Positions 1-5,328 of a stretch of DNA of 5,328 bases are shown one piece after another. Origin of the DNA: an uncultured Eubacteriales bacterium. Lineage in GTDB: Bacteria > Bacillota > Clostridia > Eubacteriales > Anaerofustaceae. The first letter of the stretch is position 1. Every line of letters starts with the position of its first letter. The notes below the pieces were generated by a model that saw only the letters and a program-made list of their open reading frames with translations, made no database searches and was not told the origin of the DNA. The stretch spans positions 1 through 5,328 of the forward strand of contig CADBPP010000103.1 of the NCBI GenBank assembly GCA_902796565.1, in the 5' to 3' direction. Position numbers and translations under genes: made by a program.

Positions 1-383
1 AGACGCTGCAGGACGTACTGTTCTCGAAGGAAAATGTCAGAAGCTTCACCGGCATGAAGATCACGGCCCTTCTCGAGAATGAAGGCGGCTTCACGGGGCT
101 TAAGGCGGTGAAGTTGTCCACCGGAGAGGAAATGACATTTTTGGCGGACGGCCTTTTCGAGGCCATAGGGCTGATCCCGGAAAACGAGGCCTTCAGAAAC
201 GTGGCCTCTCTCAACAGCTACGGCTACTTCGATTCCGGCGAGGATGCCCTGACCGTGACTCCCGGTGTGTTCGTGGCCGGGGACTGCCGCTCAAAGAGCG
301 TCAGGCAGCTCACCACCGCCGTGGGGGACGGAGCCGCGGCCGCGGTGGCAGCGACGAATTACATAGACGCCCTGGGGCAGTGA
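1..383 (+). CDS. trxB: Thioredoxin reductase (NADPH), C-terminal part, 5' end cut by window
   Basis: Thioredoxin reductase is a cytosolic FAD flavoenzyme that passes electrons from NADPH to thioredoxin. Only about the last 126 codons are present; the frame is open from the first base (first whole codon at position 3) to the TGA at 381-383, so the gene starts outside the window. An ATG at 54 lies inside the conserved fold and is not taken as the start. The segment matches the family's C-terminal FAD domain: a strand reading DGLFEAIGLIPE, then GVFVAGDC (264-287), then RQLTTAVGDGAAAA, the FAD-binding end of the low-molecular-weight TrxR family. The NADPH domain and the redox CxxC lie upstream and cannot be checked, so a related flavodoxin- or ferredoxin-dependent reductase is possible. 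The gene ends 11 bases before a strong terminator, so it closes its own transcription unit. Confidence 0.9.
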   Translation, partial: TLQDVLFSKENVRSFTGMKITALLENEGGFTGLKAVKLSTGEEMTFLADGLFEAIGLIPENEAFRNVASLNSYGYFDSGEDALTVTPGVFVAGDCRSKSVRQLTTAVGDGAAAAVAATNYIDALGQ

Positions 384-394
384 GGATATTTCCG

Positions 395-420
395 GCGTTC
401 CTTCGGGAACGCTTTTTTTC
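395..420 (+). terminator. Rho-independent terminator of trxB
   Basis: A perfect 7-bp stem, GCGTTCC (395-401) with GGAACGC (406-412), closes a TTCG tetraloop (402-405) in the extra-stable C(UUCG)G setting. It is followed directly by seven T residues (413-419). It starts 11 bases after the trxB stop codon. There is no T-tract on the opposite strand, so it acts only for + strand transcription. It separates trxB from the downstream operon. Confidence 0.93.
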
Positions 421-432
421 GTCCTCCCGAAT

Positions 433-452
433 AATCTCATTTATATGAGATT
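433..452. repeat. 8-bp inverted repeat with 4-base loop upstream of promoter
   Basis: AATCTCAT (433-440) and ATGAGATT (445-452) form a perfect inverted repeat around TTAT (441-444). It sits between the trxB terminator and the candidate -35 hexamer and directly abuts that hexamer. The position suits an operator for an unknown regulator. Its AT-rich stem followed by TTTT (451-454) could also act as a weak back-up terminator. The symmetry is seen directly; the role is inferred. Confidence 0.45.
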
Positions 453-482
453 TTGTTATGTCCTTCGGAGCGTTCTTATAGT
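453..482 (+). promoter_or_regulatory. Candidate sigma-A promoter of the P-loop/fba/recU/rqcH operon
   Basis: TTGTTA (453-458, 4 of 6 against TTGACA) and TATAGT (477-482, 5 of 6 against TATAAT) are separated by 18 bases. They lie after the trxB terminator and about 46 bases before the first start codon. A perfect TATAAT also exists at 482-487, but has no good -35 at 16-18 bases and no TG extension, so which -10 is used is uncertain. The AT-rich stretch 476-512 offers other -10-like matches (TATACG, TATAAA). No other convincing promoter was found between genes downstream. Confidence 0.5.
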
Positions 483-495
483 ATAATGATTATAC
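481..495. promoter_or_regulatory. Candidate PerR/Fur-family operator (7-1-7 palindrome)
   Basis: GTATAATGATTATAC is a perfect 7-1-7 inverted repeat. From memory, the PerR box consensus of Bacilli is TTATAATNATTATAA; this site matches 12 of the 14 specified positions and differs only at the two outermost bases. It is a poorer match to the Fur box (TGATAATNATTATCA). It overlaps the candidate -10 and the likely start of transcription, where repressor binding would block initiation. Because its left half is also the -10 consensus, part of the match could simply reflect promoter sequence. Confidence 0.42.
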
Positions 496-513
496 GTATA
501 AATATATTATATC

Positions 514-519
514 GGAGGT
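514..519 (+). promoter_or_regulatory. Ribosome binding site fixing the ATG at 528
   Basis: GGAGGT, near-perfect complementarity to the 16S rRNA 3' end, lies 8 bases before the ATG at 528. It decides the start of the P-loop gene: an upstream in-frame TTG at 453 has no such site, falls on the candidate -35, and would add 25 residues before the P-loop that are encoded by promoter sequence. Confidence 0.88.
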
Positions 520-527
520 ACACGGCC

Positions 528-944
528 ATGATAACCTTGATCTATGGGCCTAACGGAAGCGGAAAGACCCAGAAACTTATAGACCATGCAAACAATGAAC
601 TGAACAACACGGACGGTCTGATAGTTTATCTCGACAGATCGAACAACCACCGTCTCGCGGTCAGCAAGCAGATCCGTTTCATAAATACAACGGAGTTCGG
701 CGTGGCGGATTCCGGAATGCTCTACGGAATGCTGTGCGGGCTCGTTGCGGGCAATTATGATATCAACCGGATATATATAGATAACATAACCAAGATGATC
801 GGCACATCCGATCCCGACGCTATCCTTGCGATGCTCTCCAGGATCACCGATCTGTGCAAAATGAACGACATGCAGTGCTATGTCGTTCTCAACGAAGAGG
901 ATATCGCACCGGAGAAGCTTGCCGGTTTCACGATTCTGAAGTAG
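528..944 (+). CDS. Small P-loop NTP-binding protein of unknown function (138 aa)
   Basis: Begins almost directly with a Walker A motif, GPNGSGKT (residues 7-14), after a hydrophobic strand (MITLIY). A Walker B-like strand follows at residues 81-87 (RIYIDNI), with D85 as the likely Mg-coordinating acid, and a last hydrophobic strand at 117-121 (CYVVL). At 138 residues it is a minimal P-loop fold, without a visible ABC signature, arginine finger, membrane segment or signal peptide. I recall similar short clostridial proteins annotated only as 'ATP-binding protein' or, doubtfully, as PilT-like; nothing here supports a motility role. The start at 528 is chosen for its strong ribosome binding site. 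It is the first gene of the operon and ends 27 bases before the aldolase gene. Its GC content (about 49% over 541-900) is clearly below its neighbours (about 62-66% in samples), which may mean a different history or weaker codon selection. NTP binding is likely; the substrate and role are unknown. Confidence 0.85.
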   Translation: MITLIYGPNGSGKTQKLIDHANNELNNTDGLIVYLDRSNNHRLAVSKQIRFINTTEFGVADSGMLYGMLCGLVAGNYDINRIYIDNITKMIGTSDPDAILAMLSRITDLCKMNDMQCYVVLNEEDIAPEKLAGFTILK

Positions 945-971
945 CATAACCAGACAGGGGGTAAACAAACC

Positions 972-1904
972 ATGGCACTTATCACAAGTACTGAAATGTT
1001 CAAAAAGGCCATCGCCGGCAAATATGCCGTGGGAGCCTTCAACGTAAACAACATGGAGATCATACAGGGCATCATGGAAGCGGCCCAGCAGGAGCGCTCC
1101 CCGCTGATCCTGCAGGTCTCCGCGGGAGCGAGGAAGTATGCCAAGCCCATCTACCTGATGAAGCTGGTGGAGGCCGCCATGATCGACACCGGTCTCGACG
1201 TATGCCTGCATCTCGATCACGGAGAGAATTTCGAGATCTGCAAGCAGTGCGTGGACGACGGGTTCTCATCGGTCATGATCGACGCCAGCAGCCGCCCCTA
1301 TGAGGAGAATATCGCCGAGACGAAAAAGGTCGTCGAATACGCCCACGCCCACGGAGTGGTGGTGGAAGCGGAGCTCGGAAAGCTGGCGGGCATCGAGGAC
1401 GCGGTCAACGTATCCGCGGCAGACGCCGCCTTCACGGATCCCGAGCAGGCTGCCGATTTCGTGGCAAAGACCGGGGTGGATTCCCTGGCCATCGCCATAG
1501 GCACCAGCCACGGAGCCTATAAGTTCAAGGGAGAGCCCAGACTGGACTTCGAAAGACTTGAGAAGGTGACTTCTCTCATGCCGGGATTCCCCATAGTGCT
1601 CCACGGAGCCTCCAGCGTGCCCCAGTATCTGGTGGAGCGCTGCAATTCCTTCGGAGGACAGATCCCCGGAGCTCAGGGCGTTCCCGAGGAGATGCTGAGA
1701 AAGGCCGCCACCATGGGCGTCGCCAAGATCAACATAGACACGGACATCAGGCTTGCCGTCACCTCCACCATCAGGCAGGTATTCGTCGAGCAGCCCGAGG
1801 TATTTGACCCGAGGACATATCTCAAACCCGCCAGGGAAGCCATCAAGGACATGGTCGCCCACAAGATGAGGGACGTGTTGGGCTCCAGCGGAAAGATCGA
1901 TTAA
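972..1904 (+). CDS. fba: Fructose-1,6-bisphosphate aldolase, class II
   Basis: This metal-dependent aldolase interconverts fructose 1,6-bisphosphate with glyceraldehyde 3-phosphate and dihydroxyacetone phosphate in glycolysis and gluconeogenesis, in the cytosol. The 310-residue protein carries HLDHG at 80-84 (D82 as catalytic acid, H83 as metal ligand), VEAELG at 131-136 (E134 in the second metal site), the mobile-loop GIED at 140-143, GTSHG at 177-181 (H180 ligand), HGASS at 211-215 (H211 ligand) and NIDTDIR at 254-260 for substrate phosphate binding. All expected catalytic residues are present. Length and the GAQGVPEEML segment (233-242) suit the class IIB type; HGASSVP favours a fructose- over a tagatose-bisphosphate aldolase, which I recall as HGASG. 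The start at 972 has an AGGGGG site (956-961) ten bases upstream. The stop overlaps the recU start by one base (TAATG), suggesting translational coupling. Confidence 0.96.
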   Translation: MALITSTEMFKKAIAGKYAVGAFNVNNMEIIQGIMEAAQQERSPLILQVSAGARKYAKPIYLMKLVEAAMIDTGLDVCLHLDHGENFEICKQCVDDGFSSVMIDASSRPYEENIAETKKVVEYAHAHGVVVEAELGKLAGIEDAVNVSAADAAFTDPEQAADFVAKTGVDSLAIAIGTSHGAYKFKGEPRLDFERLEKVTSLMPGFPIVLHGASSVPQYLVERCNSFGGQIPGAQGVPEEMLRKAATMGVAKINIDTDIRLAVTSTIRQVFVEQPEVFDPRTYLKPAREAIKDMVAHKMRDVLGSSGKID

Positions 1905-2452
1905 TGGGTTATTTCAAAACAAGAGGTCTTCGGGGCAGCGGCTTCGAAGACCTTATCAATGAAACGAACAGGGAATATCTCGCCGACGGACTGGCGGTCA
2001 TCCAGAAGATCCCGACACCGATAACTCCCGTGGAGATGTCTTCGGACCACTCCGTGATCACTCTGGCCTACTTCGACAAGCAGAGCACGGTGGACTATAT
2101 CGGAAACATCCAGGGGATCCCGGTGTGCTTCGACGCCAAGGAGACGAAGGGAAGGAGCCTCGCCCTTTCCAACATCAAACAGCATCAGGTGGACTTCATG
2201 AACGCCTTTTCCTCCCAGGACGGCATCGCATTCATACTGGTCAGCTTCATCGACCTGGAGCGCTGCTATGTCATGGACATAGAGGAACTGGACCGGCATT
2301 GGGACGCCGCTTCCCGCGGCGGGAGGAAATCCATACCCGTCGAAGCCTTCGACGATTCCCTCACGGTGGAAAGGGATCACCGCTACCTGGTGCACTACCT
2401 TCCCGCGGTCCAGGCTCTCCTGGACAAAAGAAACGACAAACAGGGGAAATGA
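1904..2452 (+). CDS. recU: Holliday junction resolvase RecU
   Basis: RecU cleaves four-way DNA junctions in recombination repair and chromosome segregation, taking the place of RuvC in Firmicutes. The 182-residue protein shows the family order: RGSGFEDLINETN (10-22), IQKIPTPI (33-40), AYFDKQSTVDYIG (55-67), FDAKETK (76-82), then a histidine- and glutamine-containing helix (NIKQHQVDFM, 90-99) and GGRKSIP (139-145). The PD-(D/E)xK nuclease core is D64, D77 and K79, followed by E80. Most relatives I recall read FEAKE, so the second acid is Asp rather than Glu here, a conservative change. Only nine residues precede the conserved RG, whereas B. subtilis RecU (206 aa) has about 30, so the basic N-terminal arm is mostly missing. 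The ATG overlaps the aldolase stop; only a weak site (GGAAAG, 1890-1895) lies upstream, so translation probably depends on coupling. Three bases separate it from rqcH. Confidence 0.94.
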   Translation: MGYFKTRGLRGSGFEDLINETNREYLADGLAVIQKIPTPITPVEMSSDHSVITLAYFDKQSTVDYIGNIQGIPVCFDAKETKGRSLALSNIKQHQVDFMNAFSSQDGIAFILVSFIDLERCYVMDIEELDRHWDAASRGGRKSIPVEAFDDSLTVERDHRYLVHYLPAVQALLDKRNDKQGK

Positions 2453-2455
2453 TAA

Positions 2456-4204
2456 ATGCCTTTTGACGGTCTCATGCTCTCCCTCCTGGCATCTCAGCTG
2501 AGGGACGAGCTTATCAATCAGCGTATACAGAGGATCTATCAGCCGTCAAAGGATGATATCATTTTTTATTTCTCCGATTCCCGTATCCGTCCCCTGTACA
2601 TCAGCGCATCCGGCAACTGTCCCAGGGTCCATCTCACGGACGTGAGATACGACAATCCGGCCAGTCCCCCAGTGTTCTGCATGGTGCTGAGAAAGTATCT
2701 TGTGGGGGGCATCATCCGAGGCATAGCCCAGAAGGATTTCGACAGGGTCCTGGTGATGGATATCGAGTCCCTGGACGAGGCGGGGAATCTGAGGAACCTC
2801 TGTCTTATCAGCGAGATGATGGGAAAGCATTCCAACATCACCCTGGTGGACTCATCCATGAAGATCCTCGACAGCATCAAGCATGTCTCCGGGCTCAGGA
2901 ACACCTACAGGAAGATCATGCCCGGATTCGACTATATCTTCCCGCCGAACGAGAAGACGGACCCCACCTCGGGACGGCACAATGAGGCGGTGGACATGCT
3001 CTCCTTCATGGCGGATCTCTCCCCGGAAAAGGCCATCGTCAGCGTGTTTTCCGGCATCTCCACCCAGGCCGCCCAGAGCTTCCTTCTGGAGGAGGACCTC
3101 GGGGGAGAGAGGCTCTCATCCCTGGGAGCGGATAGGATATCGGATCTTCCCGCAAGACTTGCCTCTTTCATAGAAAGAAGGCTCGGGGAGAAAAAGGTGT
3201 GCACCTATACGGATCCCGAGGGCAGAGCCAGGGACTTTTCCTGCGGCAGATACATGTCCCTTGAGTCCATGGATCACACTGAGTCTTCCGACCCCTCCGC
3301 AGCGGTGGACAGCTTCTACCGGGAGAAGAGCCTTCTGAGCAACGTCAGGACCCAGTACGAGGAGCACATCAAAAGGCTCTCCCTGGTCTGCGAGAGGGAG
3401 AAGAAGAAGCTTGCCCTCAGACAGGAGGAGCTCAGGGGCGCCAGCGACAGCGAGATCTTCAACGTGATGGGAAACCTGCTGCTTTCCAACATGCACCTGC
3501 TGAAAAAGGGCATGAAGACTGTGGAGGTGGACAACTTCTACGATCCCGAAGGCGGCAGGCTCACGATCCCCCTCAGGGAGGAGCTGACCCCTTCCCAGAA
3601 CGCCCAGTATTACTTCAAGCGCTACAACAGGGCCAAAAGCGCCGTGAACCACCTGAGGGAGCTCATAGCCGAGAGCGAAAGGGACAGCGCATATCTGGAG
3701 GAGCAGCTGTACTTCCTCAGATGCGCTGAGAACTATTCCGAGGCCGATGAGATACTTTCCGAACTGGACAGAAGCGGCTTTCTGAAGGCCCCCAGGAAGA
3801 AGAACGGCATCAAAAGGCCCGTGAAGACCGATTATTTAAGATACACATCCTCCGACGGATACCGGATCCTGGCGGGGAAGAACACCGTTCAGAACGGGGA
3901 GCTGACCTTCAGGGAAGCCGGGAAGAACGATATATGGCTCCATGTGAAGGACGTGCCCGGCAGCCACGTGATCCTCTTCACCGAAAGGGGGGAGTATTCC
4001 GATGCTGCGCTGGAGGAAGCGGCGATGATAGCCGTGATCCATTCCGACCTTAAGGATTCCGCCCGGGTGGCGGTGGACTACACCAGGGCCGGAAATGTAA
4101 AGAAGATACCCTCGAGGAACTACGCCAGCGTGACCTTTACCGACAACAGGACACTGGTGATCACTCCTGACTTCAAAAGGATCGAGGGGCTCAGGGAGAA
4201 CTGA
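2456..4204 (+). CDS. rqcH: Ribosome-associated quality control protein RqcH (Rqc2/NEMF/FbpA family)
   Basis: RqcH binds obstructed 50S subunits carrying peptidyl-tRNA and recruits tRNA-Ala to add C-terminal alanine tails that mark stalled chains for proteolysis. The 582 residues cover the full bacterial family (about 570). NFACT-N starts at the N terminus (MPFDG; RIYQP 26-30; NPASPPVFCMVLRK 67-80) and holds the D96-R97 pair equivalent to the D-R needed for tailing. A short helix-hairpin-helix-like segment follows (FSGIS from 198), then two coiled-coil stretches (roughly 288-327 and 388-425), and the NFACT-R domain from about 459, with NDIWLHVKDVPGSH (491-504). Older annotation calls this a fibronectin-binding protein; there is no signal peptide, and the intracellular role is better supported. 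The start at 2456 has AGGGG (2442-2446) inside the end of recU, nine bases upstream. Its stop overlaps the next start (TGATG). Confidence 0.96.
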   Translation: MPFDGLMLSLLASQLRDELINQRIQRIYQPSKDDIIFYFSDSRIRPLYISASGNCPRVHLTDVRYDNPASPPVFCMVLRKYLVGGIIRGIAQKDFDRVLVMDIESLDEAGNLRNLCLISEMMGKHSNITLVDSSMKILDSIKHVSGLRNTYRKIMPGFDYIFPPNEKTDPTSGRHNEAVDMLSFMADLSPEKAIVSVFSGISTQAAQSFLLEEDLGGERLSSLGADRISDLPARLASFIERRLGEKKVCTYTDPEGRARDFSCGRYMSLESMDHTESSDPSAAVDSFYREKSLLSNVRTQYEEHIKRLSLVCEREKKKLALRQEELRGASDSEIFNVMGNLLLSNMHLLKKGMKTVEVDNFYDPEGGRLTIPLREELTPSQNAQYYFKRYNRAKSAVNHLRELIAESERDSAYLEEQLYFLRCAENYSEADEILSELDRSGFLKAPRKKNGIKRPVKTDYLRYTSSDGYRILAGKNTVQNGELTFREAGKNDIWLHVKDVPGSHVILFTERGEYSDAALEEAAMIAVIHSDLKDSARVAVDYTRAGNVKKIPSRNYASVTFTDNRTLVITPDFKRIEGLREN

Positions 4205-5328
4205 TGGACAGGAAAGTATCATATGTACAGGAAGGGAGCCTCGCGGAGCTTTACGGGATAGTCCCCGGGGACGTGATAGTCTCCATCAACGGCAAGGAGG
4301 ATTTCGACATCATCGATTACCTCTACGCTTCCGCTGACCCCGGGGTGGATCTTATCGTACGGGGAAGCGACGGATCCTGCAGGGACCTTACCGTGGCCAA
4401 CGACGGCAGCCGACCCTTCGGGATAAGCTTTGAGGAGATAACGGCGGACCGTCCCAGGATCTGCCGCAACCACTGCGTCTTCTGCTTCATGGACCAGATG
4501 CCGAAGGGCCTGCGCCGCAGCCTCTATTTCAAGGACGACGATTACCGCATGAGCTTTCTCATGGGCAACTACATAACCCTCACCAACGTGAGCGACGGGG
4601 AGCTTGAAAGGATCTGCGGGATGCGCCTTTCGCCCCTTAACATAAGCGTCCATGTGACGGACCCGATTCTGAGATGCAATATCATGGGCAACCCGGACGC
4701 CGGAAAGATAATGGACCAGCTAAGGACCCTGAAGGATGCCGGCATCGCATTCAACATCCAGCTGGTACTGTGCCCGGGACTCAATGACGGGGAGTACCTG
4801 GAAAGGAGCCTGGAGGACATGATAAGCCTCCTTCCCGCGGTGGAATCCCTCTCCTGCGTGCCCGTGGGCCTCACCCGGTTCCGCGCAGGCCTCGGAGAGC
4901 TGCGCTCCTACACTTCCTCAGAGGCTTCAGCCGTCATAGACACGGTGGAGCGCTACGGGAAAAGGGCCAGGGAGATATCCCCTGCTTCCCGCTTCTGCGC
5001 TTCCGACGAATTCTTCCTTCTTTCGGGAAGGGAGTTCCCTCCGGATGATTACTACGGGGAATATTCCCAGTATGAGAACGGCGTGGGCATGGCCAGGAGC
5101 TTCATCGATTCCGCGGCGGAGCATCTCGCCTCGGATACAAAAGACCTTGCCGGACTTACTGCCGCCGCCCTCACCGGAGAGCTGGGTTCAAGGGTGATAG
5201 GCCCGGTGGTGGAGATGATAAACGATAAGAGAGGATGCGATATCAGTGTGGTGAAGGTGGTGAATTCCTTCTTCGGGGAGAGCGTCACCGCCAGCGGACT
5301 GGTATGCGGATGCGATATACTTGAAGCC
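4204..5328 (+). CDS. PDZ / radical SAM / DUF512 protein, 3' end cut by window
   Basis: An uncharacterised family of putative radical SAM enzymes. The frame is open from the ATG at 4204 (overlapping the rqcH stop as TGATG) to the window end, giving 375 residues; family members are usually about 430-450, so roughly 60-75 are missing. A PDZ-like domain comes first (EGSLAELYGI 10-19, PGDVIVSINGK 21-31). The radical SAM core follows, with C87, C91 and C94 (CxxxCxxC) as 4Fe-4S ligands, MPKGLRRSLYFKDDDYR (99-115), GNYITLTN (121-128), NISVHVTDP (146-154) and CPGLND (190-195). The DUF512 part contains CASDEFFLLSGREFP (from 265), ENGVGM, and the GLVCGCDI segment near the end. An AGGGAG site (4193-4198) lies five bases before the start. 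In Clostridia I recall this gene often being followed by the ribosome-assembly GTPase gene der, so der may lie just downstream. The reaction catalysed is unknown. Confidence 0.94.
   Translation, partial: MDRKVSYVQEGSLAELYGIVPGDVIVSINGKEDFDIIDYLYASADPGVDLIVRGSDGSCRDLTVANDGSRPFGISFEEITADRPRICRNHCVFCFMDQMPKGLRRSLYFKDDDYRMSFLMGNYITLTNVSDGELERICGMRLSPLNISVHVTDPILRCNIMGNPDAGKIMDQLRTLKDAGIAFNIQLVLCPGLNDGEYLERSLEDMISLLPAVESLSCVPVGLTRFRAGLGELRSYTSSEASAVIDTVERYGKRAREISPASRFCASDEFFLLSGREFPPDDYYGEYSQYENGVGMARSFIDSAAEHLASDTKDLAGLTAAALTGELGSRVIGPVVEMINDKRGCDISVVKVVNSFFGESVTASGLVCGCDILEA

Noticed and set aside
54..383. Complete 109-residue protein starting at the ATG at 54
   Set aside because: The frame is open upstream to the window edge and the sequence is the interior of the TrxB FAD domain, so the ATG is an internal methionine.
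482..487. Perfect TATAAT taken as the main -10
   Set aside because: No acceptable -35 lies 16-18 bases upstream (TGTCCT and neighbours) and there is no TG extension. TATAGT at 477-482 pairs better with TTGTTA, though use of TATAAT cannot be excluded.
453..527. Upstream TTG start extending the P-loop protein by 25 residues
   Set aside because: The TTG lies on the candidate -35, has no Shine-Dalgarno site, and the extension is encoded by the promoter and operator region. The ATG at 528 has GGAGGT at ideal spacing.
384..527. Riboswitch or small RNA in the intergenic region
   Set aside because: Apart from the trxB terminator, the two palindromes and the promoter, only about 30-40 bases lie between the likely transcription start and the first ATG, too short for a known riboswitch class, and no second terminator-like stem is present there.
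507..1220. Long minus-strand open frame (237 codons) across the P-loop and aldolase genes
   Set aside because: It runs antisense through two well-supported genes, has no recognisable domain, and spans a gene boundary. Long antisense frames are common opposite GC-rich coding sequence.
1266..1862. Minus-strand open frame of 198 codons opposite the aldolase gene
   Set aside because: It lies entirely within the conserved aldolase coding sequence and has no family motif; a shadow frame.
2125..2466. Plus-strand open frame of 113 codons overlapping recU in another frame
   Set aside because: Its residues are a frame-shifted reading of RecU, rich in Arg, Gly and His as expected for a shadow; it would have to share all its sequence with recU.
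3116..3652. Minus-strand open frame of 178 codons opposite rqcH
   Set aside because: It is fully antisense to the coiled-coil part of RqcH and shows no recognisable protein features.

Overview
The window looks like chromosomal core sequence from a Bacillota (Firmicutes) bacterium, most likely of the class Clostridia. The main reasons are a RecU-type Holliday junction resolvase (the Firmicute counterpart of RuvC), an RqcH/FbpA-type NFACT protein of bacterial length, a DUF512 radical SAM protein, AGGGG-type Shine-Dalgarno sites, and tight packing of genes all on the + strand. Coding GC is roughly 60% in most genes (hand counts of short samples) with many AGG/AGA arginine and ATA isoleucine codons, so this would be a GC-rich member of the group. 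The species cannot be named from the sequence.

Layout. Positions 1-383 hold the 3' end of a thioredoxin reductase gene, closed by a strong intrinsic terminator (395-420). The only real intergenic region (384-527) then holds the terminator, an 8-bp inverted repeat (433-452), a plausible promoter (453-482) and a perfect 7-1-7 palindrome (481-495) that resembles a PerR/Fur-family operator. This region appears to drive a collinear five-gene cluster: a 138-residue P-loop protein of unknown function (528-944), class II fructose-1,6-bisphosphate aldolase (972-1904), RecU (1904-2452), RqcH (2456-4204), and a PDZ plus radical SAM plus DUF512 protein (4204 to beyond the window end). The last four genes touch or nearly touch: a 1-base overlap, a 3-base gap, and another 1-base overlap. 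This points to one transcript with translational coupling.

How the genes relate. The products cover redox balance (TrxB), glycolysis/gluconeogenesis (aldolase), recombination and chromosome segregation (RecU), rescue of stalled 50S-nascent chain complexes by alanine tailing (RqcH), and an uncharacterised radical SAM function. They do not form one obvious pathway; the cluster reads as a housekeeping operon. If the palindrome is a true PerR/Fur-type site, the operon may be tied to peroxide or metal status, which would suit a cluster containing a metal-dependent aldolase and an Fe-S radical SAM enzyme, but this is inference.

I see no mobile element, CRISPR array, tRNA, rRNA or defence island, and no clear evidence of a wholly new system. 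The points most worth a second look are the candidate operator, the AT-richer P-loop gene at the head of the operon, and the uncharacterised DUF512 radical SAM protein.
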